From positions 1-37,688 of the forward strand of contig CAKZSH010000179.1 of NCBI GenBank assembly GCA_937918905.1: 37,688 nucleotides of DNA. The letters run 5' to 3'. How positions within the stretch are numbered: the first letter of the stretch is position 1; the number at the start of each line of letters is the position of its first letter. Of this stretch, positions 8,489-15,507 are shown one piece after another. Below the pieces are notes generated by a model. That model did no database searches. It had not been told where the DNA came from and saw nothing but the letters and a program-made list of their open reading frames with translations. The stretch comes from an uncultured Saprospiraceae bacterium (GTDB lineage: Bacteria > Bacteroidota > Bacteroidia > Chitinophagales > Saprospiraceae). Both the position numbers and the translations under genes were made by a program.

Positions 8489-8529
8489 TCAAGGTCTGAC
8501 TTGAAAAGTCAGGCTTTGACTTCTATTGA
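8489..8529. repeat. Dispersed repeat, TCAAGGTCTGACTT family, copy 1
   Basis: A 41-base segment containing the small hairpin CTGACTT-GAA-AAGTCAG. It recurs at 19869-19908 with one indel and one substitution. Both copies lie just upstream of a leftward gene start (here the DUF4199 gene at 8438). Function unknown. Confidence 0.8.
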
Positions 8530-8606
8530 CAAAATAATTTAACACTAAGGAATGTGTTCAAAATAACTTCGTAATTTAGGCTGCTTCTTTTGTTTTTATT
8601 TTTCAC

Positions 8607-8642
8607 TTTAGGGAGTAGGAATTAAATAACCTACTCCCTAAA
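8607..8642. repeat. 13-bp perfect hairpin downstream of the dihydroorotase-like gene
   Basis: TTTAGGGAGTAGG (8607-8619) pairs exactly with CCTACTCCCTAAA (8630-8642) across a 10-base loop. It lies about 80 bases beyond the stop of the leftward dihydroorotase-like gene. There is no T-run on either strand, so a factor-independent terminator is doubtful. Confidence 0.7.
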
Positions 8643-8721
8643 CTCAGTCAAAGTATCGCTTCGCTAACAATTATCCTTCATTAAAGCAAAAACTAAAAAC
8701 AAACTTATTTCGGACATATTC

Positions 8722-9987
8722 CTAAACAAATATAGCTGTTTTCCCATTGTTCACTACTCCAAGTATTTTACCTTTTAGTTCCATTCCCACAATTGGTGAG
8801 TTTTTGGATTTGGATAAAATATCTTTTTTGGAAAAAGTCCAAGTTGGATTAGGATCAAAAATGGTGAGATTGGCTGCTGCTCCTTCTTCGATTTCAGGCA
8901 ATTCAATATTTAATAATTGACGTGGGCGAACCGCTACTTTTTCGATAAAAGCATCTAACTTAATTACTTTTGTAAGATGAGTGTTATAAAGTGGGTAGGT
9001 CGTTTGTAGTCCAAGTGCGCCAAAATCTGCGTTTAAAAATTCAAGATTTTTTCCTTCTTCTTCGATTGGAGTATGGTTGGAAGTGATGATATCAATGCTC
9101 CCATTTTTTAATCCTTTACGAAGTGCGATGATGTCCTTTTTTTCACGAAGCGGTGGATGTATTTTAAATTGAGTATTAAAATCCGCCAACATTTCATCTG
9201 AAAAGATCAGATGTAAAATAGAAGTCGATGAGGTAATTTTTAATCCTTTTTCTTTTGCTGCTTGAATCAATGCCTCCGAAGTAGCACTTGAAATATTGCA
9301 AACATGTAATTTGGAATCGGTGTACTCTGCCAAATAAATATCACGCTGCACCATCAATTCCTCTGACAACCGAGGTATTCCTTTCATTCCTAGTGAGGTA
9401 CTAATTTTTCCTTCGTGCATCTGCCCACTTCCTGCTATTGCTTTGTCATGAGGATGGTTCATTACCATTCCACCGAATGCTTTGACATATTGCAAGGCCC
9501 GCATCATCAGTCCACTATTTTGAATTGATTTTTTCCCATCCGAAAAAGCCACAGCTCCAGAATGATGCATATCGTACATCTCTGTAATATCTCCTCCTTC
9601 ACAATTTTGAGAAACTGCACCTATTGGAAAAAAGTCAACCAGTTTCCCTTGCGAGTTATTTTTTAAATATAAAACTTCAGATTTGGAATGAATGGACGGT
9701 GAAGTATTGGGCAAGCAAGCAATTCCAGTATAACCTCCAACGGCTGCGGCATCAGAAACTGTTTTCAAATCCTCTCGATGTTCGTAACCAGGGTCGCCTG
9801 TCTGAACTCCTACATCCAACCAACCAATGGAAACATATGCACCTGTGGCAGTAACAACTTTTGCTTTAGGAGCATCAATTTTAGATTTGATACTTTCAAT
9901 TTTCCCATTTTTGATGAAGATGTCTCGTTTTTTACGATGATGCTTAGAACGAGGATCTAATATTGTCGCATTTTTGATTAATAGCAT
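8722..9987 (-). CDS. Dihydroorotase-family protein lacking metal ligands (probable pseudoenzyme)
   Basis: A full-length (421-residue) amidohydrolase-fold protein of the type I dihydroorotase family: an N-terminal ILDPRSK strand region, CLPNTSP (92-97), GAVAFSD (144-150), HPPLR (277-281) and a C-terminal beta domain. The key residues are altered. The D-x-H-x-H metal motif is D58-V-G60-V-Q62, the HICH-type ligand is N231 (LHVCNISS) and the catalytic Asp of the TDHAPH motif is S303 (TSNHTPI); D150 and H178/H180 remain. Dihydroorotase activity is therefore unlikely. Non-catalytic DHO-like proteins are known (PyrC' of the Pseudomonas aspartate transcarbamoylase complex). It probably carries a scaffold or altered role. 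An automated pyrC label would mislead. Confidence 0.85.
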   Translation of the reverse strand: MLLIKNATILDPRSKHHRKKRDIFIKNGKIESIKSKIDAPKAKVVTATGAYVSIGWLDVGVQTGDPGYEHREDLKTVSDAAAVGGYTGIACLPNTSPSIHSKSEVLYLKNNSQGKLVDFFPIGAVSQNCEGGDITEMYDMHHSGAVAFSDGKKSIQNSGLMMRALQYVKAFGGMVMNHPHDKAIAGSGQMHEGKISTSLGMKGIPRLSEELMVQRDIYLAEYTDSKLHVCNISSATSEALIQAAKEKGLKITSSTSILHLIFSDEMLADFNTQFKIHPPLREKKDIIALRKGLKNGSIDIITSNHTPIEEEGKNLEFLNADFGALGLQTTYPLYNTHLTKVIKLDAFIEKVAVRPRQLLNIELPEIEEGAAANLTIFDPNPTWTFSKKDILSKSKNSPIVGMELKGKILGVVNNGKTAIFV

Positions 9988-10156
9988 ATTTACTATTTTT
10001 TCAAATTTAGATTTTACTCACAAGGTGATTTGGCAATATCCAAAATCGAGCAAAAATACCACAGGAGTTTTATTTATTTTAGTGTAAGGGAGTTTTTATT
10101 ATTTATTTTTTTGAGGAATGAGAAATTGAGGGTAATTTGAGAAAATTAAACATACT

Positions 10157-10645
10157 ATGAAATTAAAATTTGATAACTGAGGTAATCTTTTCCCTTATCA
10201 ATTAATTGAAATTTCTTCAAATGAATTTAAAGAATACTTTATTTCTTCATTTTCCTCCGATTCTGAACGCTATTATCTTTTCGAAAAATATTTGGTTTAT
10301 ATGGATGACTTGGCAAAACTTACAACCAAAAATTTCTATCAATGGATTGATGGCAGTTTTATTTCAACTAAAATAAATCCAAAAGATATCGACATTGTTA
10401 CAATATTAAATTTTGAGGATTATGAAAAAAACAAAGCCGATTTAAGTCAAAAATTCATATCACATAATGCTAGAAAGCAATATGAGGTAGATGCTAATAT
10501 TGTTAGTGAGTATCCAGAAAACCATAAAAAACATTTCTTTACTCAATCAGATTTATTATATTGGATGAACCTATTTGAGAAAACAAAAGTTAATAGGAGA
10601 AAGCAGCAATTTAAAAAGGATTTATTCAAATTAATTTTAACATAA
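10157..10645 (+). pseudogene. DUF6932-like nucleotidyltransferase-fold ORF with one in-frame TGA
   Basis: Reading from the ATG at 10157 gives MKLKFDN, then TGA at 10178-10180, then an open frame to the TAA at 10643-10645. The part after the stop still encodes what looks like the family N-terminus (GNLFPYQLIEISSNEFKEYF), then a nucleotidyltransferase motif WIDGSFISTKINPKDIDIV (G-S, then D-x-D), and a basic C-terminus. TGA is one base from CGA (Arg). Possibilities are a fresh nonsense mutation, stop readthrough, a sequence error, or internal initiation at TTG 10292 or ATG 10301 giving a shortened 115-118-residue protein. The next gene begins at the base after this stop. The DUF6932 label is from memory and is moderately sure. 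Confidence 0.6.
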
Positions 10646-10870
10646 ATGAAGGATAATTTTATTCCAGATAAAAAAGCTTCTAGAGTTTTAGACATTTTAG
10701 ATCAAGTCAAAAAACTTAATAAAATGATAGATTTACATCAAAATCAATCTAAAGATGAGATGATGGTCAGTCAATATCAAGATATGAAAGATCGCTTTTT
10801 ATTAGAATTAAAAGAGATACTTTCTGATTTTCAAATAGAAGTGCTAATCAATAAAGATAAAGCTGCCTAA
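10646..10870 (+). CDS. Small helical protein encoded directly after the DUF6932-like ORF
   Basis: A 74-residue, charged, probably all-helical protein (ASRVLDILDQVKKLNKMIDLH, then DRFLLELKEILSDFQIEVLI) with heptad-like spacing of hydrophobic residues, so a short coiled coil is likely. There is no signal peptide or membrane helix. Its ATG directly follows the TAA of the upstream ORF, so the two are translationally linked, and the zinc-ribbon gene starts 3 bases after its stop. No family was recognised with certainty. The nucleotidyltransferase-fold plus small-partner layout recalls two-gene toxin-antitoxin-like modules; this is a hypothesis only. Confidence 0.65.
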   Translation: MKDNFIPDKKASRVLDILDQVKKLNKMIDLHQNQSKDEMMVSQYQDMKDRFLLELKEILSDFQIEVLINKDKAA

Positions 10871-10873
10871 AAT

Positions 10874-11257
10874 ATGGACTGTCCCCGTTGCCAAACTACT
10901 CTTGAAACACAACCAATTGTCGAACGTAATGATAGAATCATAGTCGATAAATGTCCTTCCTGCCAAGGTATTTGGTTTGATAAAAATGAACTCACTCCCC
11001 TCGAAAATATATCGGAACCTGTTTTGATAGAATGGCGAAAAATTCCTAGTGAATACGACCAATTGACTGCACTCAACTGTCCTTTTTGTCCAGAGCATCC
11101 AATGATGAAAAAGGCGGAACACCCTCGGGATGAGAAAGTGATTTATGATTATTGTGAAAGTTGTAGTGGGATTTGGTTGGATGGTGGAGAATTGGAGGCG
11201 ATTCAAAAAGAGAGTTGGGTTTCGGCTATTGCTAATTTGTTTAGAAAATTGCATTGA
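10874..11257 (+). CDS. Double zinc-ribbon protein (zf-TFIIB type)
   Basis: A 127-residue protein with two copies of the zf-TFIIB-type zinc ribbon: C3-x2-C6 with C27-x2-C30 (DKCPSCQGIWFDKNEL), and C69-x2-C72 with C94-x2-C97 (DYCESCSGIWLDGGELE). The CxxCxGIWxDxxEL signature is typical of this family, whose members are mostly uncharacterised and presumed to bind nucleic acid or protein. It follows the small helical gene by 3 bases, so it is probably in the same transcript, though it is a common stand-alone gene elsewhere. An open frame on the opposite strand across this region is a shadow. Confidence 0.8.
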   Translation: MDCPRCQTTLETQPIVERNDRIIVDKCPSCQGIWFDKNELTPLENISEPVLIEWRKIPSEYDQLTALNCPFCPEHPMMKKAEHPRDEKVIYDYCESCSGIWLDGGELEAIQKESWVSAIANLFRKLH

Positions 11258-11262
11258 TTTTT

Positions 11263-11336
11263 TTAACCACATATGGCACATCAGAAGGGACACATAAGGG
11301 CACATTAGTTTTTTCTTATGTGCCATATGTGGTTAA
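11263..11336. repeat. ACCACAWATGGCACAT-family palindrome, copy 1
   Basis: The arms 11263-11281 and 11318-11336 are exact 19-base reverse complements (TTAACCACATATGGCACAT). The centre carries GGGACACATAAGGGCACATTA, which is shared with copy 2 at 12942-13034. It sits between convergent genes, and its right arm covers the stop codon of the leftward membrane-protein gene (11333-11335). It may serve as a terminator but clearly belongs to a repeat family. Confidence 0.85.
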
Positions 11337-12928
11337 TTCAATTTATAAATCACATAATCCGCATTCTCCCCTATTTTATCAAAAGGTAATACAACATCCT
11401 TAAAAGTCAATAAATACCCAATCCCCTTTTCAGATAATTTAGTCAAATCAGTAATCGATAAATTTCTAAAAAACTCATTTCCCTTCATCACATTATCTTG
11501 CCCAGATCGCCGAGTCTCCACATCAATTCCATAAATAGCTTTTATCCGTTCCAACCAAATCGGAATAACTGACTTCCTATGAATCACCGCTTTGTAATCA
11601 ATATAAGTACTCCGTTCACTATAAAACTTAAAATGCGTATTCGATGCAGGAATGATAAACAATGCATCTTTTGGAGTTGTAGCTTTGGCAATTTTTGAAA
11701 TCTCAATATCTGAATCTGCTGACCAACCTGTTTGATATTTTTTAGGTAAAAAAGTAAAATCGTAGGCTTTATTTTTAAAAATAGAAATAGGATTTAAAAG
11801 CATTACGAAAGAAAACACGCCCAAAAATCGAACACCCCAAACGCCAACTTTTGAAAAAGATTCCCTCCGAAAAAAAGAAATTTTATTTTCTAAAAATGCT
11901 ACAAAAGCAATCACAGAAAATGATTTTAACCAAATCGTAGTTTTAAACCATTGCGAAGAAACGATAACAGATATTTCAAAAACTTCCACTCCAATGGTAT
12001 AAATTAACAACCCTAACAATGCTAATACAAATGTCCCAAAGACGTTTTTATTCTTTTTATAAAAATAAAACAAACCAAATACAAAAAGAGGAATCAAAAC
12101 CAACGCAGCTTTTTTTGAAAAATAAGAAGGGATAAAATGATGAGGTATTCTAAATTCTAAAAAATCAAAAAACAACCGATTATCAATTTCTCCATGCGCA
12201 AAATCTCTACTCAATAAAAATATCCAAAGCCCTGCCGTAAGCAAATAAAATAAAATTGGAAAAATAGAAAAGGTCGAATTCGAAGAGTCTTTCAAGAACT
12301 CAAAGTTCTGGAAGGACTTATTCCCCCAAAACAAAAAAAACAAAACACCAACTCCAGTCAAAATCAAAAACAACTGCAGCCCGACCAAAGGTTGAATAAA
12401 AGTTGCAATGGCTAACAATATATACACATACCAATCTTCTCTTCCTTTTTTATCTTTTTTTATAAAAAAATAAACGGCCCAAATCGCAATAGATTTCGCT
12501 ACGGTGCTAGAAGTAATCAAAGGAATATACATTTCATTGCCCCCTAAATTCCAATTCATCAAAGGAACAAAAGGAATCAAAATCGCCACCCAAGCCATAC
12601 CATCAGATTGAATAAACAATTTGGCAATCCGAAATAATCCTCCCAACAAAAACATTCCACAAACGATATGTAAAATCATCGCCCCAATTGCCATCCATTT
12701 ATTTCCTATCAATGAAAACAAGTAAGCCAGTACAAATCTTTCGTTCGCGCTATTCGAAGAAATATTTTGAATAAAAAAATCACTAGGGTATAAAGTACTG
12801 TCATTCAACCACTTAGCATAGGGTAACAACTCAATCATATCTCCCCATCCGTAGAGATAACCATTCCATGCCAGCAAAATAAGGTATGCTAAAAAAAGGG
12901 TAAGTAAATGTTTGTAGTTGATTCTCAT
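11333..12928 (-). CDS. Polytopic GT-C-like membrane protein
   Basis: A 531-residue integral membrane protein with about ten to twelve helices and a soluble C-terminal domain (about the last 110 residues). An acidic residue pair in the first external loop (GWGDMIELLPYAKWL) followed by LYPSDFF resembles uncharacterised GT-C-fold glycosyltransferase-like families of Bacteroidota and Planctomycetes. An in-frame GTG at 12979 would add 17 residues (MPYVSLLMCHLWFQNTT) read entirely from the flanking palindrome, so the ATG at 12928 is preferred. It lies between the BatA-domain gene and the + strand cassette. Substrate is unknown and the enzyme assignment is tentative. Confidence 0.65.
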   Translation of the reverse strand: MRINYKHLLTLFLAYLILLAWNGYLYGWGDMIELLPYAKWLNDSTLYPSDFFIQNISSNSANERFVLAYLFSLIGNKWMAIGAMILHIVCGMFLLGGLFRIAKLFIQSDGMAWVAILIPFVPLMNWNLGGNEMYIPLITSSTVAKSIAIWAVYFFIKKDKKGREDWYVYILLAIATFIQPLVGLQLFLILTGVGVLFFLFWGNKSFQNFEFLKDSSNSTFSIFPILFYLLTAGLWIFLLSRDFAHGEIDNRLFFDFLEFRIPHHFIPSYFSKKAALVLIPLFVFGLFYFYKKNKNVFGTFVLALLGLLIYTIGVEVFEISVIVSSQWFKTTIWLKSFSVIAFVAFLENKISFFRRESFSKVGVWGVRFLGVFSFVMLLNPISIFKNKAYDFTFLPKKYQTGWSADSDIEISKIAKATTPKDALFIIPASNTHFKFYSERSTYIDYKAVIHRKSVIPIWLERIKAIYGIDVETRRSGQDNVMKGNEFFRNLSITDLTKLSEKGIGYLLTFKDVVLPFDKIGENADYVIYKLN

Positions 12929-12941
12929 GGTCGTGTTTTGA

Positions 12942-13034
12942 AACCACAAATGGCACATAAGGAGGGACACATAAGGCACATTAGATTTTTCTTATAATGC
13001 CTTATGTGTCCCTTCTTATGTGCCATTTGTGGTT
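12942..13034. repeat. ACCACAWATGGCACAT-family palindrome, copy 2
   Basis: The arms 12942-12978 and 12998-13034 match at 36 of 37 positions. The sequence shares ACCACA-ATGGCACAT and GGGACACATAAGG with copy 1 at 11263-11336, so the two palindromes bracket the GT-C-like membrane-protein gene exactly. It lies between the BatA-domain gene stop (13045) and the start of that membrane-protein gene. No T-run suited to termination follows in the leftward direction. Confidence 0.9.
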
Positions 13035-13044
13035 AGAAAAAAAA

Positions 13045-15078
13045 CTATACTTTCCAAATCCTCAACAGCAACGCCTCCAATATCAAAAACGCCAAAGCCG
13101 CAATGATAAACCATCGCCACAATACAATTCCACGACTTCGCTCTCCTATCAATTGAGTAATATCAACCGCATTCGTTCCTTCAATAATTGTCGCTCGTGT
13201 ACCAGCAACATCCGCCAAGTCAGTCGCATTATAGTAATCCAAATTAGATTCTTTTCGATCAAAATTAAACGCAAACTTATCTAAGTTTTCCGTAGGATTT
13301 AAAAAGAGGTTATAAAAACCAGCCCCTTCAATCTGATTATTAACGCCTAGAATTACTTTACTACCGATTGCTTTTTGAGTTGGAATAAATTCTTCCGCTT
13401 TTCCTTTTAATTTATAGACCATCTCACCCGTTCCCGTAAAACTATTGTTAGCTTCAATCACATCATCCTTTCCGATGGTGTATGCGATTTGAATATCTTT
13501 AGCAGTAGAGATCGCCATTTTATACAACATCGGAACAAAAATTTCTGCATTTCGAACTAAGTTACTGTACTCCTCATCCAACGGTGCTGTACATAAATAA
13601 AGATTCCCTTGATCCTTTCGATATTTTCCAATAAAAGTACTTCCATCTCGATAACTCAATAATTTTTCCTCTCCTCTTCCTCCAAAACTTGAGATTTTAT
13701 AATTCACCTTAGTCACAGGTAATTTTAGATTGGCACTTCGATTTTCAAAAACATCTTTAAAAATAAATTCCTCCACATTCACATCAGCGACCTTGCGTTC
13801 TGCCCTTTCCAAACTCACTAATTCATTCGCAGGAAATTCATTTAAGAAATTTTTATAGGAACTGATATTGGCATTCACCCCAGGAAAAACCAAAAGGTTT
13901 CCTCCATTCCGTACATACTGTTGCAACTCCGAAGTCAGTCCCGATGAAATATTTGACAAACCATTCATTACTATTAATTGGAAAGTAGGAAATTTAGCAT
14001 AATCCAAACTTCGACTTTGTTGGTTGGTTACTTTAAAATAACTGATTCCTCGGAACGCCGCATCCAAATATCTATTTGGCGAAGCCTCATTAATCACCAA
14101 AGTATTGATGACCTCAGCTACGTTAAAACTAAAAAAGTAGGTATCATCAAACTGCACAGGATAATCCGTAATTTTCAATTCTGCTTCATGCCATCCTGTT
14201 TTAAGAATTGTAATATTTACGGTATCTGTTTTGGAAGTCCTTGGTGGGATAGTCAAAGTTCCTACAGGTTTGGTTTGACCATCATGTTGTAAAGACAATC
14301 GAATATTTTCAGCCTCCGTGTCACTATGGTTATGCACCCTGATGACCAAAGTATTCGTTTGATTCAACATCTGAACAGGAGAATCAAAATAAGCAGTATC
14401 AATACTAATATTACGTTCTTGAACCGATTGTAATGGAATCAAATTCACTTCCATTGTCGTATCTGAAAAATTTTGAAAATCAGTTATATTTTTTTGAAAA
14501 TCAGAAATGACATAAGCTGATTTATTTTCTAACTTACTCGTATTGAGAGCTTGTAATTGTCTTGTTAATGCTTTGGAAAGTTCTTTTACCGAAGGCGTAG
14601 TTTTTATCTCATCAATCAATGAAAGTGCATCCTCTTTACTTACAAGTCGTTGATGCCTACCTTCAAAATCATTCGTCAATATTTGAAACCGATCCTCTAC
14701 CGAATACGCATTAACAACTTCTCTAGCGCGTTGTTTTGCTTTTTCAATCAACGGTACATCTTGACTAAGCGCATTCATACTAAAAGAATTATCGACAAAA
14801 ACACTTACGGATTTGTCTCCTTTTTGTACTTCAGTATCTTGTGGAATAAATGGCTGCGCAAATGCCAATACCAACATTGCAATAGCTGCCAATCGCATTA
14901 TCAATACCAAAAGATTCCGCAACTTCCGACGTGCACTCGTCTCTTCTTTTACCTCTTTCAAAAACTTTACATTAGTGAAATAGACCTTCTTAAACCTCCG
15001 AAAGTAAAAAAGATGAATAATAATTGGAATCGCTAACGCTAACAATGCCCACAAAAACGATGGAAATAAAAACTGCAT
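13045..15078 (-). CDS. BatA-domain / von Willebrand A-domain membrane protein
   Basis: A 677-residue protein with the N-terminal BatA domain (PF07584 type): helix 1 at about 7-24, a basic FRRFKKVYFTNVKFLKEV segment, helix 2 at about 57-77. A VWA domain follows with the MIDAS motif D96-N-S98-F-S100, then a long beta-rich periplasmic region and a C-terminal helix (about 652-672). Family members named after the Bacteroides aerotolerance genes bind protein partners at the envelope; the exact role is not settled. It starts at the ATG 15078 directly before helix 1. A divergent 430-bp gap separates it from the histidine kinase gene. Confidence 0.85.
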   Translation of the reverse strand: MQFLFPSFLWALLALAIPIIIHLFYFRRFKKVYFTNVKFLKEVKEETSARRKLRNLLVLIMRLAAIAMLVLAFAQPFIPQDTEVQKGDKSVSVFVDNSFSMNALSQDVPLIEKAKQRAREVVNAYSVEDRFQILTNDFEGRHQRLVSKEDALSLIDEIKTTPSVKELSKALTRQLQALNTSKLENKSAYVISDFQKNITDFQNFSDTTMEVNLIPLQSVQERNISIDTAYFDSPVQMLNQTNTLVIRVHNHSDTEAENIRLSLQHDGQTKPVGTLTIPPRTSKTDTVNITILKTGWHEAELKITDYPVQFDDTYFFSFNVAEVINTLVINEASPNRYLDAAFRGISYFKVTNQQSRSLDYAKFPTFQLIVMNGLSNISSGLTSELQQYVRNGGNLLVFPGVNANISSYKNFLNEFPANELVSLERAERKVADVNVEEFIFKDVFENRSANLKLPVTKVNYKISSFGGRGEEKLLSYRDGSTFIGKYRKDQGNLYLCTAPLDEEYSNLVRNAEIFVPMLYKMAISTAKDIQIAYTIGKDDVIEANNSFTGTGEMVYKLKGKAEEFIPTQKAIGSKVILGVNNQIEGAGFYNLFLNPTENLDKFAFNFDRKESNLDYYNATDLADVAGTRATIIEGTNAVDITQLIGERSRGIVLWRWFIIAALAFLILEALLLRIWKV

Positions 15079-15507
15079 ATATTTTTTCTAATGTATTTTG
15101 TTTTTGTGTAGTAAGTGTATGTGTGTATAAATGTATATTTTTCGAAAATATTTAGAATCAACAGTATTCGAAACATATACGCTACACACATACACTTATA
15201 CACATCTTAAAAAAGCGGTCAAAAATACGAATTATTTTTATTTGAAATGTGATTTGTATTTTTATTAAAAATAATACGAAAAAACGAAAGTTTTGTTATT
15301 TGAAAAAACATATGAATTAGGAAAGAGTTGCATAAAATGACATTAGTTCATCAAATTAGGTCTTCTGATGAAATATGAAAGAAATCTTTTCGATATAGTA
15401 TTCTTTCAAGGAAATCTCTAGGAAATATAAGAACTAAAACAATTTTATTTATCTTAGCAACAGCTAACACAATATAAAGTAAATCTACACAAAAAATACT
15501 TAAGAAA
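15079..15507. repeat. Divergent intergenic region with an inverted repeat
   Basis: This region separates the leftward BatA-domain gene from the rightward kinase gene and must hold promoters for both, but no confident Bacteroidota -33/-7 pair was found. An imperfect inverted repeat (roughly 15105-15136 with 15177-15204; shared core GTGTATGTGTGTA) lies nearest the BatA side. The rest, 15210-15507, is AT-rich and shows no ORF or clear structure. Confidence 0.55.

Noticed and set aside
10844..11326. 160-residue open frame on the minus strand across the zinc-ribbon gene
   Set aside because: It is antisense to a gene with eight well-spaced zinc-binding cysteines, and its N-terminus (KKLMCPYVSLLMCHMWL) is read from the palindrome at 11263-11336.
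12286..12318. Imperfect palindrome (AGTCTTTCAAGAACT / AGTTCTGGAAGGACT) inside the GT-C-like gene
   Set aside because: 13 of 15 pairs within coding sequence; likely chance or a minor feature, with the reading frame intact through it.
12997..13284. 95-residue + frame starting MPYVSLLMCHLW
   Set aside because: Its start is the palindrome arm and the rest is antisense to the BatA-domain gene; no protein-like features.
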